Assembly (NCBI GenBank): GCA_002591625.1
Contig: PCDB01000004.1
Span: forward strand, 31,789 to 38,237
Origin: Porticoccaceae bacterium
Lineage (GTDB): Bacteria; Pseudomonadota; Gammaproteobacteria; Pseudomonadales; Porticoccaceae
DNA length: 6,449 nt
Direction: 5' to 3'
Part shown: positions 1-5,718 of the stretch, one piece after another
How positions within the stretch are numbered: position 1 is the first letter of the stretch
Layout of the letters: each line of letters begins with the position of its first letter
Position numbers and translations under genes: made by a program
The notes under the pieces: generated by a model
Databases searched by the model: none
The model's input: only the letters and a program-made list of their open reading frames with translations
Told to the model about the DNA's origin: nothing

Positions 1-1376
1 ACGCATGCCAAGGACTCTGGCAACAGTTGGGAGATCAAAAAGACCGCATCGCTGCCCTATCGGTGACCACTCAAAGAGCCACAGCCGTTGCGCTAGATGA
101 CACGTTTCGCCCCATAAGACCGGCTTTTATTTGGCTCGACCAACGAAACGTAAACACCCAACCAGTTCTCACAGCTCTCGAATCATTGGTTATAAAAATG
201 CGTGGGCTGAGACCTGCCGTAAATTCATTTCACCAAAACGCAGAATCTAACTGGATTGCTCAAATGGAACCCGAACTTTGGAATAAAACAGCACATTATC
301 TCCTCATCTCTGGCTACCATATTTATAGACTTACTGGTCAATTCAAGGATGCTATAGCTAGTCAAGTTGGCTACCTACCATTCGACTTCAAACGCCATTG
401 CTGGGCCGAGCCGCGGGACTGGAAATGGCGCGCCCTCCCCATAACCGGTTCGATGCTTCCCGAGCTAGTGGGTGCTGGGCACACAATTGGTGTCATCACT
501 GAGGAAGCGTCAAAAGACACGGGCATACCGCTTGGGGTACCGGTTATTGCTTCTGGTTCCGATAAAGCTTGTGAAGTCGTGGGCTCAGGATGTCTAGATC
601 CCGACGTAGGGAGTATCAGCTATGGTAGCCTGGCAACATATAACGTTTTTAGCAATAACTATCTCGAGGTTATCAAAGGGCATCCTGCCTATCCTGGTCT
701 TGTTCCCGGGACATTCAATATAGAAATGGCGGTCCAAAGAGGATATTGGATGGTGAACTGGTTCAAACAGGAATTTGGCCTTTATGAACAGCAGATGGCA
801 GACAAGCTCGGAGTAAGCACAGAGACCCTTTTTGACGATCTGTTGGAAAAAACCAGTCCCGGTTCAAGAGGCCTTGTCCTTCAACCGTTATGGTCGCCTA
901 ACTCGAACGACTATGATGCTGAAGCGCGAGGTTCCATAATAGGATTTACCGAGGAACATGGCCGAGCTGAAATCTATCGAGCGATAATAGAGGGGATTGG
1001 TTTCGCATTGCGACAGGGAAAAGAGCAGATCGAAAAATGTACCGGAAAAAAAATTCGGCGTCTCGTTGTTTCGGGAGGAGGTTCTCAAAGCGACCAGATT
1101 CTGCAAATAACTGCAGATATCTTTGGATTGCCCGTGGAGCGTCCTTCCACATCAGAGGCATCTGGACTGGGTGCGGCAATATCAGCAGCTAGAGGATCAA
1201 ATTTGTTTCCAGACCTGAAAACAGCTGCGAGGAAAATGACCAAGGCGGCCAAACATTTCGAGCCAAACACCCGAAATGGAGAAATTTACACTCAACTATA
1301 TACACAAGTTTTTTTGAAAATGTATAAACAGCTACAACCAAGCTTCAAAAGAATCCGAATAATATCTGCTCGTTGA
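1..1376 (+). CDS. FGGY-family carbohydrate kinase, 5' end cut off by window edge
   Basis: Cytoplasmic ATP-dependent sugar or polyol kinase of the FGGY family; the substrate is not identifiable. The frame is open from the first complete codon at position 3 through the stop at 1374-1376, giving 457 visible residues. Family members are usually about 480-530 residues, so roughly 50-70 N-terminal residues, including the phosphate-binding D-x-G-T loop, lie left of the window. A TTG at 27 could be misread as a start, but homology runs upstream of it. Visible marks are SVTTQRAT, then IWLDQR (129-146, the substrate-side motif), then GSDKACEVVGSG with the likely catalytic base Asp at 561-563. The C-terminal domain has SGGGSQS (1071-1091) followed by ADIFGLPVERP and a Glu-Ala...GLGAA stretch, the classic FGGY nucleotide-binding half. 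It most resembles the xylulokinase/YoaC-like branch (my recall, not a search). It converges on the gabD-like gene, so the two are separate transcription units. Confidence 0.9.
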   Translation, partial: ACQGLWQQLGDQKDRIAALSVTTQRATAVALDDTFRPIRPAFIWLDQRNVNTQPVLTALESLVIKMRGLRPAVNSFHQNAESNWIAQMEPELWNKTAHYLLISGYHIYRLTGQFKDAIASQVGYLPFDFKRHCWAEPRDWKWRALPITGSMLPELVGAGHTIGVITEEASKDTGIPLGVPVIASGSDKACEVVGSGCLDPDVGSISYGSLATYNVFSNNYLEVIKGHPAYPGLVPGTFNIEMAVQRGYWMVNWFKQEFGLYEQQMADKLGVSTETLFDDLLEKTSPGSRGLVLQPLWSPNSNDYDAEARGSIIGFTEEHGRAEIYRAIIEGIGFALRQGKEQIEKCTGKKIRRLVVSGGGSQSDQILQITADIFGLPVERPSTSEASGLGAAISAARGSNLFPDLKTAARKMTKAAKHFEPNTRNGEIYTQLYTQVFLKMYKQLQPSFKRIRIISAR

Positions 1377-1390
1377 GCAAACGGTGTCAA

Positions 1391-1443
1391 GCCAGTCTAG
1401 CATGAATAATTAGCGGTTCTTTAATCAAGGGCATGCTGACGGC
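1391..1443. terminator. Imperfect inverted repeat between convergent genes, possible bidirectional terminator
   Basis: The arms 1391-1404 and 1432-1443 pair over 12 base pairs (GCC, GTC, AGCATG against CATGCT, GAC, GGC) with two single-base bulges on the left arm, an A and a T. The loop is 27 bases, within which ATTA and TAAT could pair. It sits in the 91-base gap between the ends of the kinase and the dehydrogenase, where a shared terminator is expected. There is no T-run directly after either arm, so a standard intrinsic terminator is not shown. It could also be chance. Confidence 0.3.
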
Positions 1444-1467
1444 AGGTCTAGTTGCGGGAGACATTTG

Positions 1468-2925
1468 TCATAGGCCGCCCATACACAGGTACTTTATTTC
1501 TAAATAATCGTCGATTCCATACTTTGAGCCCTCTCTGCCGTTTCCAGACTCTTTCATTCCACCAAAAGGCGCCATCTCATTGGAAATTATTCCCTCATTT
1601 ATCCCAACCATACCGTAATCTAATTCCTCAGAGACGCGCCAGACTCGACCAATGTCCCGAGAATAAAAATAGGCCGCCAATCCATATTCCGTGTCATTAG
1701 CAAGTGCTATTGCTTCAGCTTCATCATTGAAACTAAAAACCGGGGCTACCGGACCAAATATTTCTTCTGAAAACAGTCGCATGTCTTGAGTCACTTCAGT
1801 TAAGATTGTTGGTGTTACAAACGACCCTCCGAGCGGACTGATACCGCCTCCTTGCAATACCCTCGCACCCCTCTCTGTTGCATCGTTAATAATGCCGCAC
1901 ACTTTACTTGCCGCTTGAGAATGGATAAGCGGCCCCACATTCACGCCTTTCTCAAATCCATCACCAACTTTTAAGGTTGACACAGCCTGTTTTAACTTTA
2001 CTGTGAATTCAGTATATATTCCGGCTTGAACCAGAATGCGATTGGCACACACACAGGTTTGTCCTGCATTTCGATATTTGGCGGCAACAGCTCCACAAAC
2101 AGCCGAATCAATATCGGCATCATCAAATACGATAAACGGAGCATTGCCCCCCAACTCCATAGAGGTCCGCTTAACTGTTCCAGCACAGTCAGCGATTAAT
2201 TTTTTCCCGACTCTGGTTGATCCCGTGAATGAGAGTTTTCGAACTTTTGAATTAGAGGTGATCTCGGCACCAATCTCTTCAGTTTTGCCAACCAAGATAT
2301 TAATCAAGCCGGCAGGCGCTCCGGCACGTTCAGCCAGCGCAGCTAGGGCCATTGCGGACAAGGGCGTTTCATTTGCTGGTTTGCAAACCACAGCACAACC
2401 GGCTGCTAACGCTGGCGCCATCTTCCTAGCGAGCATGGCACTAGGAAAATTCCATGGAGTTATACATGCAACAACCCCAACGGGTTGTTTGCTTACCACT
2501 ATGCGTTTGTCATTAGAGGGGCGAGGAATTGTATCTCCATACACCCGCTTTGCCTCCTCACTAAACCATTCAATGTAATTTGCACCATATAAAATCTCTC
2601 CGTTGGCTTCCGAGAGTGGTTTTCCCTGCTCTGCAGTCAAGAGCCGCGCAAGGTCCTCTTGATTCAGCACAATCAGTTCATACCATCGCCTTAAGAACAT
2701 GGCCCGTTGTTTCGCCGGTTGATCTGCCCAAGACTTTTGCGCTCTATGAGCCGAATCGATCATGCGAACTGTCTCGGCCGCACCGCAATTCGGCACTGAC
2801 GCGATGATGGCGCCATTCGAGGGATTGAAAACCTCGATAGTCGAGTTGTCATCCGCATTCACCCAGCGCCCGTCTATGAAAGCTTTGCGCCGAATAAGTG
2901 ACATATCATTGAGTGAAATTTCCAT
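1468..2925 (-). CDS. gabD: NAD(P)-dependent succinate-semialdehyde dehydrogenase (aldehyde dehydrogenase superfamily)
   Basis: Oxidises succinate semialdehyde to succinate with NAD(P)+, the last step of the GABA shunt and of related C4 degradation; cytoplasmic. The 485 residues match the usual GabD length (about 482). The catalytic nucleophile is Cys291 in GQTCVC, the general base Glu257 in MELGG, the oxyanion Asn159 in PWNFP, and Glu388 lies in EEIFGP. SFTGSTRVG (232-240) forms the cofactor loop. Arg167, Arg285 and Ser448 fall where human SSADH has its carboxylate-binding Arg213, Arg334 and Ser498, and the ending GREGSKYGIDDYLEIKYLCMGG is typical of GabD, so succinate or glutarate semialdehyde is favoured over other aldehydes. 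Cys293 gives the CxC pair that works as a redox switch in human SSADH. The cofactor-site motif reads KPANET (Lys182, Asn185), so NAD versus NADP preference is open. The start at 2925 is chosen over Met8 because AGGA lies six bases upstream. No gabT or gabP is visible nearby. Confidence 0.9.
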   Translation of the reverse strand: MEISLNDMSLIRRKAFIDGRWVNADDNSTIEVFNPSNGAIIASVPNCGAAETVRMIDSAHRAQKSWADQPAKQRAMFLRRWYELIVLNQEDLARLLTAEQGKPLSEANGEILYGANYIEWFSEEAKRVYGDTIPRPSNDKRIVVSKQPVGVVACITPWNFPSAMLARKMAPALAAGCAVVCKPANETPLSAMALAALAERAGAPAGLINILVGKTEEIGAEITSNSKVRKLSFTGSTRVGKKLIADCAGTVKRTSMELGGNAPFIVFDDADIDSAVCGAVAAKYRNAGQTCVCANRILVQAGIYTEFTVKLKQAVSTLKVGDGFEKGVNVGPLIHSQAASKVCGIINDATERGARVLQGGGISPLGGSFVTPTILTEVTQDMRLFSEEIFGPVAPVFSFNDEAEAIALANDTEYGLAAYFYSRDIGRVWRVSEELDYGMVGINEGIISNEMAPFGGMKESGNGREGSKYGIDDYLEIKYLCMGGL

Positions 2926-2931
2926 GAGCTA

Positions 2932-2935
2932 TCCT
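2932..2935 (-). promoter_or_regulatory. Shine-Dalgarno of the gabD-like gene
   Basis: On the minus strand AGGA is followed by six bases (TAGCTC) and then the ATG at 2925-2923. The in-frame ATG seven codons downstream has no such site in front of it, so this site decides the start. Confidence 0.75.
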
Positions 2936-2954
2936 AAAAAAAGACGAAATTTAG

Positions 2955-2983
2955 AGCATATCCTGACCCAAAATCAACACCAA
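2955..2983 (-). promoter_or_regulatory. Candidate sigma-70-type promoter of the gabD-like gene
   Basis: On the minus strand TTGGTG (2983-2978) is separated by 17 bases from TATGCT (2960-2955). The spacing is ideal, but the hexamers match the consensus at only three or four positions of six. Transcription would start near 2948, giving a leader of about 22 bases that still contains the AGGA. An overlapping alternative, TTGATT-17-CTAAAT, is about as good, so the exact boxes are uncertain. Confidence 0.25.
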
Positions 2984-3039
2984 CAACTTGTTCCAATACC
3001 AGTGCTCAGGAAACGTCCGAGGCAAATCATTTGGGCAAC

Positions 3040-3053
3040 ATTTCATGTGAAAT
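3040..3053. repeat. Short palindrome ATTTCA-TG-TGAAAT, candidate operator
   Basis: Perfect six-base arms surround a two-base centre. It lies about 115 bases upstream of the gabD-like start and about 295 bases upstream of hslV. Its size and symmetry would suit binding by a dimeric regulator, probably of the dehydrogenase, but no regulator gene is in the window and palindromes of this length arise by chance in AT-rich DNA. Confidence 0.25.
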
Positions 3054-3292
3054 ATGATTAAATCTGGCGAAAGAATCAAGCTAAATACACGATAATGGCA
3101 AAAATACTTCAATATATCGGGCAATAAAATCCCTTTAAAAATATTCGTTGTAGAAAAATATATGCCCAACTGAGCAGATACTTCCCATTACTAGCCTTTT
3201 GAAAAAAAGTTACTAAATAATCTAATCTTTAGGGTTTGCAGGAGGCCGTTTTAAAAAACTTGGGGGGCGGTGAATATATTAATCCTACTGAA

Positions 3293-3320
3293 GTTGAATT
3301 TTAATCACATGACCCAATCT
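3293..3320 (+). promoter_or_regulatory. Candidate heat-shock (sigma-32) promoter of hslVU
   Basis: GTTGAAT (3293-3299) is followed after 13 bases by CCCAATCT (3313-3320). The sigma-32 consensus is CTTGAAA and CCCCATnT, about 13-17 bases apart, so the -35 matches at five of seven positions and the -10 at all specified positions but one. It lies just upstream of hslV and would start transcription near 3327-3329, about 20 bases before the ATG. hslVU is a classic sigma-32 operon in Escherichia coli, which supports the reading. A sigma-70 reading from the same TTGAAT would need a 20-base spacer to TATATA, which is poor. Confidence 0.5.
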
Positions 3321-3348
3321 ATATACGTAATAAACAAGTAAATAAGCT

Positions 3349-3894
3349 ATGGAACAATACAGAGGAACAACCATTCTATCGGTCAGGCGCGATGATATCG
3401 TGGTCCTTGGAGGTGACGGTCAGGTCAGCTTTGGAAATACCGTGATGAAAGGTAACGCTCGAAAAATAAGACGTCTGCATAATGATGAAGTTATAGCAGG
3501 CTTCGCTGGAGGCACAGCCGATGCATTCACTCTTTTTGAACGCTTTGAGTCAAAGTTGGAGCAGCACAGAGGAAATCTAACACGAGCCGCTGTGGAGCTC
3601 GCTAAGGATTGGCGAACAGACCGAATGCTCAGAAGGTTGGAAGCCCTGCTTGCAGTGGCCAATCGAGACGCATCCCTTATCATTACTGGTAATGGCGACG
3701 TGATACAACCAGAGGATGACCTTATAGCGATCGGCTCTGGAGGACCATATGCCCAATCGGCCGCTCGAGCTCTTCTAGACAACACAGAACTTGACGCAAA
3801 AGAGATTGTAGCGGAGGGCCTGAAAATAGCAGGGAACATATGTGTCTATACGAATCAAAATCATGCTATAGAAGTTCTTGAATGCAAATCTTAG
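3349..3894 (+). CDS. hslV: ATP-dependent protease peptidase subunit HslV (ClpQ)
   Basis: Proteasome-beta-like threonine peptidase that forms a double-hexamer chamber and degrades proteins unfolded by HslU; cytoplasmic. The 181 residues fit the family (about 175-185). The nucleophile is Thr7 of GTTILSVRR, so six residues (MEQYRG) must be removed to free it, whereas in E. coli only Met precedes the Thr. Asp23 in GGDGQ and Lys34/Lys39 in VMKGNARK are the other active-site residues. FAGGTADAF (52-60), [20 protein letters not shown] (80-99), TGNGDV (113-118) and [14 protein letters not shown] (129-142) are family blocks. No Shine-Dalgarno is evident before the ATG, but no other start fits the homology. 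hslU follows after 15 bases. Expression is probably heat-induced from the promoter candidate at 3293-3320. Confidence 0.98.
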   Translation: MEQYRGTTILSVRRDDIVVLGGDGQVSFGNTVMKGNARKIRRLHNDEVIAGFAGGTADAFTLFERFESKLEQHRGNLTRAAVELAKDWRTDRMLRRLEALLAVANRDASLIITGNGDVIQPEDDLIAIGSGGPYAQSAARALLDNTELDAKEIVAEGLKIAGNICVYTNQNHAIEVLECKS

Positions 3895-3899
3895 TAACC

Positions 3900-3903
3900 A
3901 GGA
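3900..3903 (+). promoter_or_regulatory. Shine-Dalgarno of hslU
   Basis: AGGA lies six bases before the ATG at 3910, inside the 15-base gap after the hslV stop. It supports this start and independent ribosome entry at hslU. It is the only clear Shine-Dalgarno among the four genes of the right-hand block. Confidence 0.8.
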
Positions 3904-3909
3904 ATAAAA

Positions 3910-5229
3910 ATGTCTCAGATGACACCCCGTGAAATTGTACACGAGTTAAACCAACACATTATTGGCCAAGAAGATGCCAAAAGAGCGGTCGCGATAGCCC
4001 TCAGGAACCGTTGGCGCAGGGCACAACTTGACGAGAGTATGCGAAACGAGGTGACCCCAAAAAATATCTTGATGATTGGCCCAACGGGAGTTGGTAAAAC
4101 CGAGATAGCGCGGCGACTCGCTAGACTGGCTAACGCTCCGTTTGTGAAAGTTGAAGCAACGAAGTTTACGGAGGTTGGTTATGTTGGTAAGGATGTGGAA
4201 TCTATCATCCGTGATTTAGTTGAAACCGCGGTAAAGCAAACTAGAGAGGATGAGATGCTCAAGGTAGACCAGCGCGCATTGGATGCGGCAGAGGAGAGGA
4301 TCCTCGACGCATTGCTTCCACCAGCCCGGAGCTCTGAACAAACTGAATCATCAACTAGGCAAGTTTTCAGAAAAAAACTCCGCGAAGGTCAGCTTGACAA
4401 AAAAGAAATTGAAATTGAGTTGCGCCAGGCGCCACTTGGCGTTGAAATCATGGCCCCCCCGGGCATGGAAGAAATGACATCGCAATTGCAGAACATGTTC
4501 AGCTCTATGGGGAAAGGCAAAACCGCCACGCGAAAAGTAAGCGTGGGGGAGGCGTTAAAAAACCTCAAGGAAGAGGAAGCCAGCAAACTTATCAATGAGG
4601 AAGAAATAAAGCATCGCGCAGTCGAAGCGGCTGAACAAAACGGTATTGTCTTCCTGGACGAGATAGATAAAGTCTGTCGTCGATCAGATACAGGTGGTGG
4701 CGATGTTTCGAGAGAAGGAGTCCAAAGAGATTTGCTTCCCCTGATAGAGGGTAGCACTGTATCGACAAAATATGGAATGATTAAAACCGATCATATTCTA
4801 TTTATAGCATCAGGTGCCTTTCATCTATCCAAACCCTCGGACCTCATTCCCGAATTGCAAGGTAGGCTTCCGATTAGAGTGGAGCTTGGTTCGCTCGGCA
4901 TAAACGATTTTGAACGAATACTGACTGAGCCCAATGCCTCCCTAACAAAACAATATTGCGGCCTAATGGAGACAGAAGGTCTGTCGATAAGCTTTTCTGA
5001 AGACGGGGTAAAGCGGATAGCCGAAATCGCTTATGAAGTAAACGAAGGAACGGAGAACATTGGTGCTCGCCGTCTTCACACAATTTTGGAGCGCCTCCTA
5101 GAGGAAATCTCATTCGACGCCGCGGACCTTGGCGGCCGAGGAGAAAAAATTATTGTTGATAGTGAATTTGTCGAGAAAAACTTGGGCGAACTAGCGAGCA
5201 ATGAAGATCTGACCCGGTTTATACTATGA
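3910..5229 (+). CDS. hslU: ATP-dependent protease ATPase subunit HslU (ClpY)
   Basis: AAA+ unfoldase that binds substrates, unfolds them with ATP and threads them into HslV. The 439 residues compare with 443 in E. coli and no part is missing. In order: N-terminal [16 protein letters not shown]; Walker A GPTGVGKT (57-64); pore loop GYVG (90-93) that grips substrate; the HslU-specific I-domain (about 110-235), with a Met-rich [20 protein letters not shown] stretch (181-200); Walker B IVFLDEID (246-253); arginine finger in [12 protein letters not shown] (Arg319); sensor-2 GARRLHT (Arg387) in the C-terminal helical domain; and the C-terminal EDLTRFIL tail, which in this family docks into HslV to activate it. 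The AGGA six bases upstream fixes the start. It is co-transcribed with hslV, and the DUF971 gene follows 26 bases after its stop. Confidence 0.99.
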   Translation: MSQMTPREIVHELNQHIIGQEDAKRAVAIALRNRWRRAQLDESMRNEVTPKNILMIGPTGVGKTEIARRLARLANAPFVKVEATKFTEVGYVGKDVESIIRDLVETAVKQTREDEMLKVDQRALDAAEERILDALLPPARSSEQTESSTRQVFRKKLREGQLDKKEIEIELRQAPLGVEIMAPPGMEEMTSQLQNMFSSMGKGKTATRKVSVGEALKNLKEEEASKLINEEEIKHRAVEAAEQNGIVFLDEIDKVCRRSDTGGGDVSREGVQRDLLPLIEGSTVSTKYGMIKTDHILFIASGAFHLSKPSDLIPELQGRLPIRVELGSLGINDFERILTEPNASLTKQYCGLMETEGLSISFSEDGVKRIAEIAYEVNEGTENIGARRLHTILERLLEEISFDAADLGGRGEKIIVDSEFVEKNLGELASNEDLTRFIL

Positions 5230-5255
5230 CCGCATAAGTATAACTTTTCCTTCCT

Positions 5256-5639
5256 ATGTCTATTCCCAAAAGTATTAAAATAAACAAAAGAAGGAATGCT
5301 ATCTCACTCAAATTTGCCGATAGCGATGCGATCGAAATCAGTGCTGAACTGCTGCGAGTCATGTCACCAAGTGCAGAGGTAAGAGGACATAAATCAAACG
5401 AGGCCATTCTCCAGATCGGGAAACGCAATGTCGTTATCAAGGACATCCAGAAAACTGGCAATTATGCGCTCCAAATAAACTTTGATGACGGTCATGATTC
5501 CGGAATTTACTCATGGGATTATCTTTATGATCTGGCTGTAAATCAGGCCACCTACTGGTCCCAATACTTAAAGAGCCTCCAGAAAGCGGGCGAGTCCCGT
5601 GATCCTGAAACGCGGGTTATTAAAATGTGTGATCCATAA
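5256..5639 (+). CDS. DUF971 protein (gamma-butyrobetaine hydroxylase-like N-terminal domain)
   Basis: A 127-residue single-domain protein, presumably cytoplasmic, with no signal peptide or membrane segment. Diagnostic blocks are AELLRVMSPSAEVRGH (30-45), IGKRNVVIKDIQKTGNYALQ (54-73), FDDGHDSGIYSWDYLYDL (76-93) and the C-terminal AGESRDP (111-117). The same fold forms the N-terminal domain of gamma-butyrobetaine hydroxylase and the C-terminal domain of the plant Fe-S protein HCF101. In human gamma-butyrobetaine hydroxylase three cysteines and a histidine bind zinc. Here the His of DDGHDSG (His80) remains, but the only cysteine is Cys125, so that zinc site is not formed. The function of the stand-alone protein is not established. 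It lies between hslU and ubiE, a common gammaproteobacterial arrangement. The leader before the ATG is pyrimidine-rich (TTTTCCTTCCT) with no Shine-Dalgarno, though no better in-frame start exists. Confidence 0.95.
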   Translation: MSIPKSIKINKRRNAISLKFADSDAIEISAELLRVMSPSAEVRGHKSNEAILQIGKRNVVIKDIQKTGNYALQINFDDGHDSGIYSWDYLYDLAVNQATYWSQYLKSLQKAGESRDPETRVIKMCDP

Positions 5640-5718
5640 AGATTCCTTTTAAGCCATACCTATCCTCAGTCTCTAGCGCTACAATAGTAGAGAAAACGTT
5701 AATTAAAATTAGATTTCT

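Larger units (their letters stand above)
2926..3348. other. Divergent intergenic spacer between gabD-like gene and hslV
   Basis: These 423 bases lie between the start of the minus-strand dehydrogenase and the start of hslV. The spacer is AT-rich with several A-runs and one run of six G (3261-3266). I see no convincing gene: the longest open frame (2951-3169, minus) starts with TTG and resembles nothing I know. The identifiable content is candidate promoters for both flanking genes, a short palindrome at 3040-3053, and an unattached AGGAGG at 3240-3245. No tRNA, insertion sequence or clear terminator hairpin is visible. Confidence 0.7.

Noticed and set aside
27..29. TTG as the start codon of the sugar kinase.
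   Set aside because: The frame is open to the window edge and the family needs an N-terminal phosphate-binding domain upstream, so this is an internal Leu.
2036..2578. A 180-codon plus-strand open frame antisense to the dehydrogenase gene.
   Set aside because: The dehydrogenase on the other strand has continuous family motifs here, so this is a by-product of its codon pattern.
3124..3167. GGGCA and TGCCC arms in the divergent spacer, possible hairpin or terminator.
   Set aside because: Only five pairs enclose a loop of over 30 bases, with no T-run and no gene ending nearby.
2951..3169. A 72-codon minus-strand open frame just upstream of the gabD-like gene.
   Set aside because: It starts with TTG, lacks a well-placed Shine-Dalgarno, has an AT-driven residue mix rich in Leu, Ile and Phe, and matches no family I recognise. 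It also overlaps the likely gabD promoter.
3270..3341. A 23-codon frame starting GTG in front of hslV.
   Set aside because: AGGAGG is 24 bases away, too far to serve it, and the frame overlaps the hslV promoter candidate.
3420..3839. A 139-codon minus-strand frame opposite hslV.
   Set aside because: It is antisense to the conserved HslV coding sequence, rich in Ser and Arg, and shows no family motif.
5671..5692. CTCTA and TAGAG arms around TACAAT in the gap before ubiE, a possible operator or small hairpin.
   Set aside because: The stem is only five base pairs with a 12-base loop, and TACAAT has no -35 partner at 16-18 bases, so neither promoter nor operator is supported.
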